Shown here: piece after piece, positions 1 through 8,710 of the stretch | Layout: each line of letters starts with the position of its first letter | Position numbering within the stretch: position 1 is the stretch's first letter | Assembly (NCBI RefSeq): GCF_014283215.1 | Contig: NZ_JACOMF010000021.1 | Location: 19,201 to 83,200 of the forward strand | Source of the DNA: Siccirubricoccus deserti | Lineage (GTDB): Bacteria; Pseudomonadota; Alphaproteobacteria; Acetobacterales; Acetobacteraceae | Length of the DNA: 64,000 nucleotides | Reading direction: 5' to 3' | Translations under genes and position numbers: made by a program | Notes under the pieces: generated by a model | The model's database searches: none | Seen by the model: the letters and a program-made list of their open reading frames with translations, nothing else | Told to the model about the DNA's origin: nothing

Positions 1-276
1 CACGCCTGGCGCCGTACCGCAGCCCGCCGCCTCGCGCGCCGCTTCGACCAGGCCAGCGATTTCGTCCGGGTCCTCGCCGCGGTAGCGCAGGAGCATGAGG
101 AAGGCGCCGACCTGATGCGGATCGGCTTCGCCACGCAGCACCATGCGAAGGGCCGCCAGTGCCTCCTCGCGCGTCAGCGCGCGCGAACGGCCGGGACCAC
201 GGCCGAGCGTGCGCAGGAAGGGGGCGAACGGATGCTCCGCCGCACCATCCTCGGCTGTTTCCAGTTTATGCTGCAT
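1..276 (-). CDS. TrpD-like glycosyl transferase family protein (N-terminal part, cut by window edge)
   Basis: The visible 92 residues read as the helical N-terminal domain of the anthranilate phosphoribosyltransferase-like (TrpD2/YbiB) family: a 'LTREEA' helix, 'RGEADPHQVGAFLMLLRYRGE', then 'DEIAGLVEAAR'. The nucleotide-binding part lies beyond the left edge. The ATG at 276 overlaps the end of cysG by 11 bases, so it is probably translationally coupled as the last visible gene of the nitrate-assimilation operon. Members of this family are often found in such operons, but their role there is not established; some bind DNA. Anthranilate phosphoribosyltransferase activity itself is unlikely in this context. 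Confidence 0.75.
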   Translation of the reverse strand, partial: MQHKLETAEDGAAEHPFAPFLRTLGRGPGRSRALTREEALAALRMVLRGEADPHQVGAFLMLLRYRGEDPDEIAGLVEAAREAAGCGTAPGV

Positions 277-1699
277 GGCGCTGCACGATACGCGCTGGCA
301 CCGCTGCAGTTTCCGCAAGTGCCACGACCGCGCCGATCAGCATCAGCGTCGGTCCTTCCACCCCCGCCACGGCAACGGCGTCGGCGATTTCCGAGAGATT
401 GGCCGGGATGCGCCGCTCAGTCGGAAGACTTGCATTCTCAATTGCGATGGCGGGCGTATCCGCCGGCATTCCCGCCTTGAGCAATGCAGTGGCCACGCCC
501 GGCAGGTTGCGTGCGCCCATATAGACGGCCAGCGTCCCACCGGAAGCGGCGAGCGCTCGCCAGTCATGCGCCGGCAGGGCATGATCGGCGCCATGCGCGG
601 TGATCAGGTGCAGGCTACGCGCGATGCCACGATGCGTCAGCGGCACGCCGAGCCGCGCGGCAGCGGCGAGGGCCGCAGTGATGCCTGGCACCACCTCTAC
701 CTCGGCGCCTGCCGCGCGCAACGCTTCCAACTCCTCTCCACCTCGGCCAAAGACGAAGGGGTCGCCTCCCTTCAGTCGGACGACATGCGCGCCGGCCTGA
801 ACCTCCCGCAGCAGCAGGGCGTTGATTGCGGCCTGGCTCATGGAGTGCCGGCCGCAACGCTTGCCGACGTCGATGCGCCGCGCGTCGCGGCGGGCGAGGT
901 CGAGAACGCGAGGGTCCACCAGCTTGTCGTAGAGCACGACATCAGCACGGTTCAGCACGCGGAGCGCCTTCAAGGTCAACAGCTCGGGATCCCCTGGCCC
1001 GGCACCCACGAGGCTGGCGCGGCCGCGGTTCGGGACGGTGCCGGCGTGAGCAAGGCGTGTCGCCATGGCGCTGTCGGCTGCCGCCACCGAGCCACGATCG
1101 AGAATCGCGGCAGCCTCGTCGCCATCCAGCACAGCGTCCCAGAGGTGCCGGCGCTGGTCGCGGTCAGGCAGGGCGCGCGCCACGCGGCTGCGCCAACGGG
1201 CGCAGAAGGCGGCAAGCGTGCCGAAGGCCGGCGGCACCGCGGCCTCGATACGGGCGCGCAGATCGCGCGCCAGGGCGGGGGCGATGCCAGCCGTGGCGAT
1301 GGCGACGGCCACCGGCCCCCGCCGCACCATGGCCGGGGTGGTGAAGTCGCAGAGCGCCGGCCGGTCCACCGCATTCACCAGCACGCCTTGCCGCCGCGCC
1401 TCGGCCACGACCCAGGCGGCTTCCTCCGCGCTTTCGAGCGCCACATAGCACAGCCGCGCAGCCTGCAGATCCGCGGGCATGAAGGCGCGGCGTAGCAGCG
1501 TGATCCGCTCCTCGGCAGCGAGATCCTCGACCGCCTGACCCGGAGCAGGGTCCACCACACGGACTGCGGCGCCAGAGGGCAGCAGCAGCCGACATTTCGC
1601 GGCCGCCGCATCATTGCCGCCAACCACCAGCACCGTGGCTCCGCTGAGGTCGAGGAAGAGAGGAAAGGGGGCAGGTACCGCGTCAGGCTGCGGTGGCAT
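266..1699 (-). CDS. cysG: Siroheme synthase CysG
   Basis: Makes siroheme for nitrite reductase. The N-terminal part is a precorrin-2 dehydrogenase/ferrochelatase Rossmann domain ('VLVVGG' near residues 24-29). The C-terminal half, from about residue 230, is uroporphyrinogen-III C-methyltransferase with 'VGAGPGDPELLTLKA', 'VVLYDKLV' and 'GDPFVFGRGGEE'. At 477 residues it matches the family length. I chose the ATG at 1699, which overlaps the nasA stop by 17 bases; a longer frame reaches 1777 but would lie deep inside nasA. It sits fifth in the nir/nas operon, as expected for a siroheme supplier to NirB. The Rossmann loop reads GGNDAAAAK rather than the common GGGxVAxRK, a mild variation. Confidence 0.93.
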   Translation of the reverse strand: MPPQPDAVPAPFPLFLDLSGATVLVVGGNDAAAAKCRLLLPSGAAVRVVDPAPGQAVEDLAAEERITLLRRAFMPADLQAARLCYVALESAEEAAWVVAEARRQGVLVNAVDRPALCDFTTPAMVRRGPVAVAIATAGIAPALARDLRARIEAAVPPAFGTLAAFCARWRSRVARALPDRDQRRHLWDAVLDGDEAAAILDRGSVAAADSAMATRLAHAGTVPNRGRASLVGAGPGDPELLTLKALRVLNRADVVLYDKLVDPRVLDLARRDARRIDVGKRCGRHSMSQAAINALLLREVQAGAHVVRLKGGDPFVFGRGGEELEALRAAGAEVEVVPGITAALAAAARLGVPLTHRGIARSLHLITAHGADHALPAHDWRALAASGGTLAVYMGARNLPGVATALLKAGMPADTPAIAIENASLPTERRIPANLSEIADAVAVAGVEGPTLMLIGAVVALAETAAVPARIVQRHAA

Positions 1700-4340
1700 C
1701 GGCACGTGTGTCACGCAGGATCTCCCTGATCTCGGGCAAGCAGGAGCCGCAGTTCGTGCCGGCGCCAAGGGCGGCACCGATCGCCTCGGCGTCCATCAGG
1801 CGACGGCCCAGGATGGCAGCGCGAAGCGTTGCGATGCCGACACCGAAGCAGGCGCAGATCGTGCGGTCCGCAGCGGCCGCGGTCGTCCGTCCCGCGAGAA
1901 GACCGCTCCGCGCCGCCTCGGCCACCGTGCCTTCGAGCAGCGCGGCGAGGGAGGCGCCCTGCGGCAGGCCGGTGCTGGAGTCCTCCGCCACGATGAACAG
2001 GCAGGATTCGACGCGCCCGGCCAGCAGCGTGGCGAAGCGCCAGGCGCGGCGGGCAGGATCGGCAAGCTCCAGCCACTCGGCCCCCCTGGGCGCGTCTAGC
2101 AGCCGGGCGGCGAGCTCCCCGAGTCCCGCGCCAGGAGGCAATGGCTCCAGACCGGCCAGTTCCAGCACATGGCCGGCGCCAACGGGCACGCGCGACCAGT
2201 GGACACCCTCCGGCCGGACAGCGCGGCGGTGCAGCAGCAGGCCACGCCACTGGAGGCGCACCGGCTCCGCCCGCACTGGCGTCGCCTTCAGCTCCGGTTG
2301 GCCGGAGATCGGATCAGTGGCGGCGCTGACCAGCCGCCCGACGGGGCCGGACCCGGCGAAGGTATCGGTCCAGTGCATGGGCACGAAGACCTCGCCCGGT
2401 CGCTGGGCCGGTGTGATGGCGGCGCGCAGCACCGCTTCGCCATGCGGGCTCCGCAGGCGAACCAGGGCGCCCTCCGCCACATCGAGGCGCACCGCATCCT
2501 GCGGCGAGAATGCAGCGGTGGGGGCGCCGACATGCGTCATGAGGCGCGGCACGCGGCCTGTGCGCGTCATGGTGTGCCACTGGTCGCGCATGCGGCCGGT
2601 GTTCAGCAGCATCGGAAACGTGGCATCCGGCAGCCTGGCCGGTGGGCGCCAGCGCGTGGGCACGAAGCGCGCGCGACCGTCCGCCGTGGGAAAGTTGCCG
2701 TGGGCGAACAGGCGGTCACCTCCGGCGGCGCCAGCGGGTCGTGGCCAGCGCACCGACTCCAGCGCCTCGTACTCAGCATCGGTCGATGCGGCGAGCGCAC
2801 TGATATCGAAGCTGCGCGTGCCACCATTCTCGAAGCCGGAGAGCGTGGCGTGCTCGCGGAACACGGCGGCGGGCGAGTTCCAGGCAAAGGCGTCGGCGAA
2901 GCCCATGCGGCGCGCGACCTCCGCCAGCATCCACCAATCCGGCCGTGCCTCGCCCGGCGGCTCGCGAAAGCGACGCTGGCGCGAGATCCGGCGTTCGGAG
3001 TTGGTCACCGTTCCATCCTTCTCGCCCCAGCCCGCGGCCGGCAGCACGACATGCGCGAGCGCCGTCGTGTCGGTGGGCCAGCAGTCGGACACGACGACAA
3101 AGGGGCAGGTCGAGAGCGCCCGCCGCACGCGTGCCACCTGGGGCATGCTGTCGGCGGGGTTGGTGGCGATGATCCAGAGCGCCTTCACACGGCCCTCCCG
3201 CACCGCCTCGAACAGCTCCACCGCCTTCAGACCAGGGTGCGTCGCGAGGGTCGGCGCGTTCCAGAACCGGCGCACCCGGTCGAGATCCCCGGGCCGGTCG
3301 AAGCGCATGTGCGCGGCAAGCTGGTTGGCGAGGCCGCCCACCTCCCGCCCCCCCATGGCATTGGGCTGGCCGGTGACGGAGAACGGACCCATGCCGGGGC
3401 GGCCAATACGCCCCGTCGCCAGGTGGCAGTTAAGGATGGCGTTCACCTTGTCCGTCCCGGCGGAGGACTGGTTCACGCCCTGGCTGTACACCGTGACAGT
3501 CCGCTCCGTGGTCGCGAACCACTCGTAGAAGCGCGCAATCTCGGCGGGCGAGAGGCCAGTGACGCTGGCGACATGCGCGAGGTCCGGCGCTGTCTCCTGC
3601 GCCATGGAGAGCGCTTCGTCCAGGCCTGTGGCATGCGCGGCAACCCAGGCACGGTCGATCGCCGCGGCGGCATCGAGGTGCACGAGCAGCCCGGCGAACA
3701 GCGCGACATCCGCGCCTGGCGCGATCGCAAGATGCAGGTCGGCGCTCTCCGAGGTGGCGGTTCCACGCGGATCCACCACGACCACCCGCGTTCCCCGCGC
3801 GCTCCGAGCGGCCTGGAGCCTTGCATGCAGCACGGGATGGCACCAGGCAAGATTGCTGCCGACCAACACGACCAGCTCCGCCTCCTCCAGATCCTCGTAG
3901 ACGCCCGGCACCACATCGGCGCCGAAGGCGCGGATATGGCCGGCAACGGAGGAGGCCATGCAGAGGCGCGAATTGGTGTCGATGTTGCCGCTGCCGATGA
4001 AGCCCTTCATCAGCTTGTTAGCGACGTAGTAATCCTCCGTCAGGCATTGACCGGAAACATAGAAGGCGATGGAATCCGGGCCATGCGCCGCGATCGTCTC
4101 CCGGAAGCGCATGGCCACCAGATTGAGCGCCGCGTCCCAGGAGGCACGGGTGCCCTCCACCACCGGGTGCAGCAGTCGTTCGGAATCATCCAGCGTCTCG
4201 GCCAGCGCGCTGCCCTTGGAGCAGAGCCGTCCGCGATTGGCCGGATGCGCCGGGTCGCCCTTGATCGTACCATCCGGCTGCGCGAGCACGCCGCAACCGA
4301 CCCCGCAATAGGGGCATGTAGTACGGACGGTACCGTTCAA
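1683..4340 (-). CDS. nasA: Assimilatory nitrate reductase, catalytic subunit
   Basis: Reduces nitrate to nitrite in the cytoplasm using Mo-bis-MGD and a 4Fe-4S cluster. Cys9, Cys12, Cys16 and Cys40 form the N-terminal cluster motif (CPYCGVGC, then C 24 residues on). The molybdopterin oxidoreductase body follows ('GSGNIDTNSRLCM', 'WIIATNPADSMPQ', 'VVLPAAGWGEKDGTVTNSERRISR'), then the molydopterin dinucleotide-binding domain. The last ~70 residues are a BFD-like [2Fe-2S] domain (CACFGV, then GTNCGSC), typical of NasA-type enzymes. The 885-residue length fits. The start overlaps the nirD stop by 4 bases (ATGA type). Confidence 0.96.
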   Translation of the reverse strand: MNGTVRTTCPYCGVGCGVLAQPDGTIKGDPAHPANRGRLCSKGSALAETLDDSERLLHPVVEGTRASWDAALNLVAMRFRETIAAHGPDSIAFYVSGQCLTEDYYVANKLMKGFIGSGNIDTNSRLCMASSVAGHIRAFGADVVPGVYEDLEEAELVVLVGSNLAWCHPVLHARLQAARSARGTRVVVVDPRGTATSESADLHLAIAPGADVALFAGLLVHLDAAAAIDRAWVAAHATGLDEALSMAQETAPDLAHVASVTGLSPAEIARFYEWFATTERTVTVYSQGVNQSSAGTDKVNAILNCHLATGRIGRPGMGPFSVTGQPNAMGGREVGGLANQLAAHMRFDRPGDLDRVRRFWNAPTLATHPGLKAVELFEAVREGRVKALWIIATNPADSMPQVARVRRALSTCPFVVVSDCWPTDTTALAHVVLPAAGWGEKDGTVTNSERRISRQRRFREPPGEARPDWWMLAEVARRMGFADAFAWNSPAAVFREHATLSGFENGGTRSFDISALAASTDAEYEALESVRWPRPAGAAGGDRLFAHGNFPTADGRARFVPTRWRPPARLPDATFPMLLNTGRMRDQWHTMTRTGRVPRLMTHVGAPTAAFSPQDAVRLDVAEGALVRLRSPHGEAVLRAAITPAQRPGEVFVPMHWTDTFAGSGPVGRLVSAATDPISGQPELKATPVRAEPVRLQWRGLLLHRRAVRPEGVHWSRVPVGAGHVLELAGLEPLPPGAGLGELAARLLDAPRGAEWLELADPARRAWRFATLLAGRVESCLFIVAEDSSTGLPQGASLAALLEGTVAEAARSGLLAGRTTAAAADRTICACFGVGIATLRAAILGRRLMDAEAIGAALGAGTNCGSCLPEIREILRDTRADATAA

Positions 4341-4681
4341 GGCTGCGCCCCCGACGCAAGCAGCACAATCCCGTCCTCGACGCGGACCGGGATGCGCCGC
4401 GCGCAGCCCTTGTCCGGCGCCGCCGCCTCGCCGCTGCCGAGGTCTATGACCCAGCTATGCAGCGGACAGGTGACGGCATGGCCATGCACGATGCCCTGTG
4501 ACAGCGGGCCACCCTTGTGGGGGCAGCGGTCCTCAAGCGCGAAGGCCGTATCATCCAGCGTACGGAAGATCGCCACCTGGCCATGCTTGGGGGTGGCGAC
4601 GACGCGCGCACCCTGGCGCGGGATATCGTCAAGGCGGCACACCTCGGTCCAGCCCGCGGTGCGCATGATGCTTCCATCCAT
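4337..4681 (-). CDS. nirD: Nitrite reductase (NADH) small subunit NirD
   Basis: A 114-residue Rieske-like protein, the partner of NirB. Both Rieske pairs are kept: C53-P-H55 in 'CPHKGGPL' and C72-x-x-H75 in 'CPLHSW'. Many NirD proteins have lost these ligands, so this one may hold a [2Fe-2S] cluster. I chose the ATG at 4681, 5 bases after the nirB stop; the open frame continues upstream inside nirB but without homology. The stop overlaps the nasA start. Confidence 0.94.
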   Translation of the reverse strand: MDGSIMRTAGWTEVCRLDDIPRQGARVVATPKHGQVAIFRTLDDTAFALEDRCPHKGGPLSQGIVHGHAVTCPLHSWVIDLGSGEAAAPDKGCARRIPVRVEDGIVLLASGAQP

Positions 4682-4686
4682 GGCGC

Positions 4687-7155
4687 TCACTCCGCCGGAA
4701 CCAGGGTGGAGAAGGCGCCGGCATCGGTGCCGGCGGCACGCTCGGCCCAGGGATCCTTCTGGGCGAAGCTCTGGGCATGGAGGAACCGGGCGTAGAGGGC
4801 GCGGCGGCCCTCCGGATCCTCCACCACGCGCGCCCTGGCATGAGCGATGCCGACGCGCTCGATCCAGGGCGCCGTGCGTTCCAGGTAGCGCGCTTCCTCC
4901 CGGTACAGCTGCAGGAAGGCGCCGCAGTATTCGAGCACATCCTCGGGCGTTGCGACCTTGCACAGCAGTTCGGTGCCGCGCAGGTGGATGCCCCCGTTGC
5001 CGCCGACATGCAGTTCCCAGCCGCTATCCACCGCGATGACGCCAAAATCCTTAATCGTTGCCTCGGCGCAGTTGCGCGGGCAGCCGGAGACGGCGAGCTT
5101 CACCTTGTGCGGGTGCCAGGAGCCCCAGGTCATCTTCTCCAGCGCCACGCCCATGGCCGTACTGTCCTGCGTGCCGAAGCGGCACCATTCGGAGCCGACG
5201 CAGGTTTTCACCGTGCGCAGCGACTTGCCATAGGCATGGCCGGACACCATGCCGGCCGCATTGAGGTCACGCCAGACATGGGGGAGCTGCTCACGCTTGA
5301 CGCCAAGCAGGTCGATGCGCTGGCCACCCGTCACCTTCACGGTGGGAATGTCGTATCTCTCCGCAACCTCCGCGATGGCGCGCAGCTCCTTCGCGCTGGT
5401 CAGCCCGCCCCACATGCGCGGCACGACGGAATAGGTGCCATCCTTCTGGATGTTGGCGTGCATCCGTTCGTTCACGAAGCGGGAGCGTGCGTCATCCTGG
5501 TATTCACCCGGCCAGGCGCAGAGCAGGTAGTAGTTCAATGCGGGGCGGCAGGAGGCGCAGCCCTCCGGCCGCGTCCAACCGAGTGCCTGCATCACGGCAG
5601 GGATGCTCTTCAGCGTCTGCGCAAGAATCTCCCGCCGCACATGGTCGTGCCCATGCGAGGTGCACTTGCACATCGCCTTCTCACCGGTGGGCTCCGCGTA
5701 GTCGCTGCCAAGAGTATGCGCCAGCAGCGCCTCGACCTGCCCGCTGCAGGAGCCGCAGGAGGCCGAGGCCTTGGTCCGCGCCCGCACTGCCTCCAGCGTC
5801 GTCAGCTCATGCTCGGTGATAGCACTGGTGATCGTGCCTTTGCAGACGCCGTTGCAGCCGCAGATCTCCGCCGTGTCGGGCAGCGCCGCCACCGCGGCGG
5901 CCGGGTCGGGCGCCGCCGCGCCGGCCGCCGCCATCGCAACCGCACGGCCGAGGATCAAGGTGTCGCGCATCGGCGCGACGTTGGTCCCCTCGCGCAGCAT
6001 CTGGAAATACCAGCCGCCATCCGCGACGTCGCCATACATCACGACGCCGGCCATCTTGCCGTCCCGCAGCACCAGCTTGCGGTACACGCCGCGTGCCACG
6101 TCCTGGAAGGTGATCTCCTCATCCGCTTCGTCGGCGGCTGCCAGCGCACCCGCGGAGAAGACATCGACGCCAGTGATCTTCAGGCGGGTGGAGAGCGGCG
6201 GCGTCACATAGGTGGCGGACTCGTCGCCGGCGAGCCGGGCGGCGCAGACCTTCGCCTGCTCCCAGATCGGCGCAACCAGGCCGAAGACCTGACCGCGATG
6301 CTCCACGCACTCGCCCACGGCATGGATGTGCGGATCCTCGGTGCGCAGGCCGTCATCCACCACGATCCCGCGATTCACCTCCAGGCCCGCGTCGCGGGCC
6401 AGGCCGATATTGGGGCGGATGCCGATGGCCACGACGACCAGATCGGCCGGGATCTCGCGCCCATCCGCCAGCCGGAGACCCTCCGCCCTCTCGGTGCCGA
6501 GGATCTGTTCGGTCTGGCCATTGGTGAAGAAGGCGATGCCCCGCCGATCCAGGTCCCGCTGCAGCAGCGTGCCGGCGGTGGCATCGAGCTGCCGTTCGAG
6601 CAAGGTCGGCATCAGATGCACCAACGCGACCGACATGCCCTGGCGCTTCAGCCCCCAGGCCGCTTCCAGGCCCAGCAGCCCGCCGCCAATGACGACGACG
6701 CGGCGGCCGGTGCGGGCGGCGGCGATCATCGTCTCGACATCGGCGATGTCGCGGAAGGCGCAGGTCCCCGGCAGGCCGAGGCCCGGGATCGGCGGCGCCA
6801 GCGGATTGGAGCCGGTGGCGATGAGCAGCCGGTCGTAGGGCAGGGTGATGCCAGCCGCCGAGGTCACCGTCTGCGTCGCGCGGTCCAGTGACACCACCGG
6901 ATCGCCCGAAATCAGGCGAATGTCGTTCTCCGCGTACCACGCTCTGCTGTTGATCACGATCTCATCCAGCGACTTCTCGCCGGCGAGGACGGAGGAGAGG
7001 GCGATGCGGTCGTAGTTCGGATGCGGCTCCGCACCGAATACGGTGATGTCGTAGCGATGCGGCGCCAGGCGGAGGAGGTTCTCCACCGTCCGCATGCCGG
7101 CCATGCCGTTGCCGACGACAACCAGGCGCTGCCGCTGGGCCGATATCATGTTCAT
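4687..7155 (-). CDS. nirB: Nitrite reductase (NADH) large subunit NirB
   Basis: Reduces nitrite to ammonium in the cytoplasm. Order of parts in 822 residues: an FAD/NAD(P)H oxidoreductase domain (GNGMAG at 15-20, 'VVIGGGLLGLEAAWGLKRQGM'), two BFD-like [2Fe-2S] segments ('CGCNGVCKG', 'CGSCSGQ'), the ferredoxin-like half domain, then the siroheme/4Fe-4S domain with 'CVGSEWCRFG' and 'SGCPRNCAEA', which together give the four cluster cysteines. Length is normal. The operon supplies its siroheme (cysG) and small subunit (nirD). Start is ATG at 7155, 10 bases after the transporter stop. Confidence 0.97.
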   Translation of the reverse strand: MNMISAQRQRLVVVGNGMAGMRTVENLLRLAPHRYDITVFGAEPHPNYDRIALSSVLAGEKSLDEIVINSRAWYAENDIRLISGDPVVSLDRATQTVTSAAGITLPYDRLLIATGSNPLAPPIPGLGLPGTCAFRDIADVETMIAAARTGRRVVVIGGGLLGLEAAWGLKRQGMSVALVHLMPTLLERQLDATAGTLLQRDLDRRGIAFFTNGQTEQILGTERAEGLRLADGREIPADLVVVAIGIRPNIGLARDAGLEVNRGIVVDDGLRTEDPHIHAVGECVEHRGQVFGLVAPIWEQAKVCAARLAGDESATYVTPPLSTRLKITGVDVFSAGALAAADEADEEITFQDVARGVYRKLVLRDGKMAGVVMYGDVADGGWYFQMLREGTNVAPMRDTLILGRAVAMAAAGAAAPDPAAAVAALPDTAEICGCNGVCKGTITSAITEHELTTLEAVRARTKASASCGSCSGQVEALLAHTLGSDYAEPTGEKAMCKCTSHGHDHVRREILAQTLKSIPAVMQALGWTRPEGCASCRPALNYYLLCAWPGEYQDDARSRFVNERMHANIQKDGTYSVVPRMWGGLTSAKELRAIAEVAERYDIPTVKVTGGQRIDLLGVKREQLPHVWRDLNAAGMVSGHAYGKSLRTVKTCVGSEWCRFGTQDSTAMGVALEKMTWGSWHPHKVKLAVSGCPRNCAEATIKDFGVIAVDSGWELHVGGNGGIHLRGTELLCKVATPEDVLEYCGAFLQLYREEARYLERTAPWIERVGIAHARARVVEDPEGRRALYARFLHAQSFAQKDPWAERAAGTDAGAFSTLVPAE

Positions 7156-7165
7156 CGCGCTTATC

Positions 7166-8377
7166 CTAAATCCGGGCGGCGCCGGCAGCAGCCGCGCCCC
7201 AGGTGGCGCGCCAGCGGTGCTTCACGCTGCTCAGGCCGAGCAGCGCCACCACGGCGAGCGCGGCGAAGACCAGAAAGCCGGCCGCGTAGCTGCCGCTGAT
7301 CTGCTTGGAGAGGCCGAGGCTTGAGGCAAGCCAGAAGCCGCCGACGCCGCCGGTCATGCCGACCAGGCCGGTCATCACGCCGATCTCCCGCCGGAAGCGC
7401 TGCGGCACGAGCTGGAACACCGCGCCATTGCCCATGCCGAACGCCAGCATGGCGAGGATGAAAGCCCCGAGCGCCATCCAGCTCGTCGGCAGACCGAAAC
7501 TCACAACGACCAGCGCCACGGCGGCCGTGGCGTACATGGCGGTGAGGGAACGTACGCCGCCGATCCGGTCCGCCACCGCGCCGCCAAGCGGGCGCACCAT
7601 CGAGCCGGCGAAGACGCATGCGGCGGTGAAGTAGCCCGCCGCCACGGGCGAGAGCGCGTATTGGTCGCTGAAGTAGATGGTCAGCGAGGAGGCAAGGCCG
7701 ACGAAACCCCCGAAGGTGACGCTGTAGAAGAACATGAACCACCAGGCGTCGCCCGCTCGCAGCACGGCGAGGTATTCCGGCAGCCGCTTGGGGGTAGGGC
7801 GGTCGGGGCTGTCCTTGGCAAGGATCACATAGACCAGCAGCGTCAGCAGGAGCGGGATGGTCACCAGCCCGAAGACATTGTTCCAGCCGAAGCTGGCGGC
7901 GAGGCTCGGGGCAAGGAGCGCGGCGAAGACGGTGCCTGAGTTGCCGGCGCCCGCGATGCCGAGGGCGGTACCCTGGTGCTCCGGCGGATACCAGCGCGAA
8001 GCGAGGGGCAGGGCGACCGCGAAGGAGGCACCGGCGACACCGAGCACCAGCCCGACCAGCAGCGTCTCCGCGAAGCTGTGCACGCCGAACCACCAGGCGG
8101 CCAGCAGGCCGGCGATGACGACCACCTGGCTGATGAGGCCGGTACGCCGTGGGCCGAGATGGTCGACCAGCAGCCCGTTCACCACGCGGAATCCTGCGCC
8201 GGCCAACACGGGAGTGGCGACCATGAGGCCCTTCGCGCCAGGGCTGAGCTGGAGATCGGCTGCGATCTGCACGGCCATCGGCCCGAGGATCACCCAGGCC
8301 ATGAAGGAGAGATCGAAATAGAGGAAAGCGGCGATCAGCGTGGGCAGGTGCCCCGCCTGCAAGAAGCCCTTGTTCAC
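7166..8377 (-). CDS. narK: NarK/NasA-type nitrate/nitrite transporter (MFS)
   Basis: A 403-residue major facilitator protein with about 12 hydrophobic segments. It carries glycine-rich nitrate-signature stretches: 'GAGNSGTVFAALLAP' in the first half and 'GMTGGVGGFWLAS' in the second. It is the first gene of the nir/nas operon and presumably imports nitrate for assimilation. The start is GTG at 8377 with no strong Shine-Dalgarno; a GGAG lies about 12 bases upstream inside a potential hairpin, so translation may depend on leader structure. narK versus nasA naming is arbitrary for this family. Confidence 0.92.
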   Translation of the reverse strand: MNKGFLQAGHLPTLIAAFLYFDLSFMAWVILGPMAVQIAADLQLSPGAKGLMVATPVLAGAGFRVVNGLLVDHLGPRRTGLISQVVVIAGLLAAWWFGVHSFAETLLVGLVLGVAGASFAVALPLASRWYPPEHQGTALGIAGAGNSGTVFAALLAPSLAASFGWNNVFGLVTIPLLLTLLVYVILAKDSPDRPTPKRLPEYLAVLRAGDAWWFMFFYSVTFGGFVGLASSLTIYFSDQYALSPVAAGYFTAACVFAGSMVRPLGGAVADRIGGVRSLTAMYATAAVALVVVSFGLPTSWMALGAFILAMLAFGMGNGAVFQLVPQRFRREIGVMTGLVGMTGGVGGFWLASSLGLSKQISGSYAAGFLVFAALAVVALLGLSSVKHRWRATWGAAAAGAARI

Positions 8378-8415
8378 CAGAAGGACGCTCCGCGGATCGC
8401 CTTATGCGTCCGCCC

Positions 8416-8435
8416 GCGGGCCGCCATTGGCCCGC
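8416..8435 (-). promoter_or_regulatory. Leader hairpin P2, candidate NasT (ANTAR) binding hairpin
   Basis: On the minus-strand transcript a perfect 7-bp stem (GCGGGCC/GGCCCGC) closes the six-base loop AATGGC, with A at loop position 1 and G at position 4. That is the rule known for ANTAR-protein RNA targets. It lies 39 bases upstream of the narK start codon. A downstream GGACGC/GCGTCC pairing (around 8384-8412) could form a competing terminator-like stem, but no long U-tract follows. Confidence 0.62.
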
Positions 8436-8451
8436 TGGTCACGTTCATGGA

Positions 8452-8467
8452 CCGGCCAGAAGGCCGG
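8452..8467 (-). promoter_or_regulatory. Leader GC-rich tetraloop hairpin between P1 and P2
   Basis: A perfect 6-bp stem CCGGCC/GGCCGG with loop TTCT (on the minus strand) sits between the two hexaloop hairpins. It may bring P1 and P2 together in space or be part of the alternative structure. Role unknown. Confidence 0.5.
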
Positions 8468-8478
8468 ACCCGCGAACA

Positions 8479-8504
8479 GGCATCCCCCGCCCTTGAGGGA
8501 GGCC
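8479..8504 (-). promoter_or_regulatory. Leader hairpin P1, candidate NasT (ANTAR) binding hairpin
   Basis: On the minus-strand transcript a 10-position stem with one mismatch and one G-T wobble closes the six-base loop AAGGGC, again with A1 and G4. With P2 this gives the paired hexaloop hairpins expected upstream of a NasT-controlled operon. It starts about 43 bases after the predicted sigma-54 transcription start. The P1-P2 spacing (43 bases) is long and contains an extra hairpin. Confidence 0.58.
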
Positions 8505-8557
8505 CGGTACGTGCTGTGCTTAATCCTCGTTGGATCGCAAAGGCACGCCAATGCTCA

Positions 8558-8573
8558 AGCAAGCGGTGTGCCA
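8558..8573 (-). promoter_or_regulatory. Sigma-54 promoter of the nitrate-assimilation operon
   Basis: The minus strand reads TGGCAC-ACCGC-TTGCT, an exact match to the -24/-12 consensus TGGCAC-N5-TTGCW with correct GG-to-GC spacing. Transcription would start near 8547 and give a leader of about 170 bases before the narK GTG. Such promoters need an enhancer-binding activator; NtrC is the likely one for nitrogen assimilation. Confidence 0.85.
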
Positions 8574-8637
8574 TTGACCAAAATGAGGCAGTTTAAGGCC
8601 TGGTTGCGGAGAGATTCTCGGTTTGGGCCATTTTCGT

Positions 8638-8669
8638 GCAGATATGCCTCTAGGATAGGCATATCTGCA
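8638..8669. repeat. Perfect 12-bp inverted repeat upstream of the sigma-54 promoter
   Basis: Arms TGCAGATATGCC and GGCATATCTGCA are separated by 8 bases. The centre is about 107 bases upstream of the predicted start site, a normal enhancer distance for an NtrC-type activator, but the sequence is not the standard NtrC site. It also lies 42 bases after the nasS stop, so it could serve as a terminator stem, although no T-run follows on either strand. Confidence 0.6.
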
Positions 8670-8710
8670 GGGAAAATTTCGCGCTTACAGGCGGGCAGGG
8701 AGTCCCTGAC

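Noticed and set aside
2169..5039. Open frame of 956 codons antisense to nasA and nirD
   Set aside because: Composition typical of a reverse-frame shadow; nasA, nirD and nirB on the other strand are certain.
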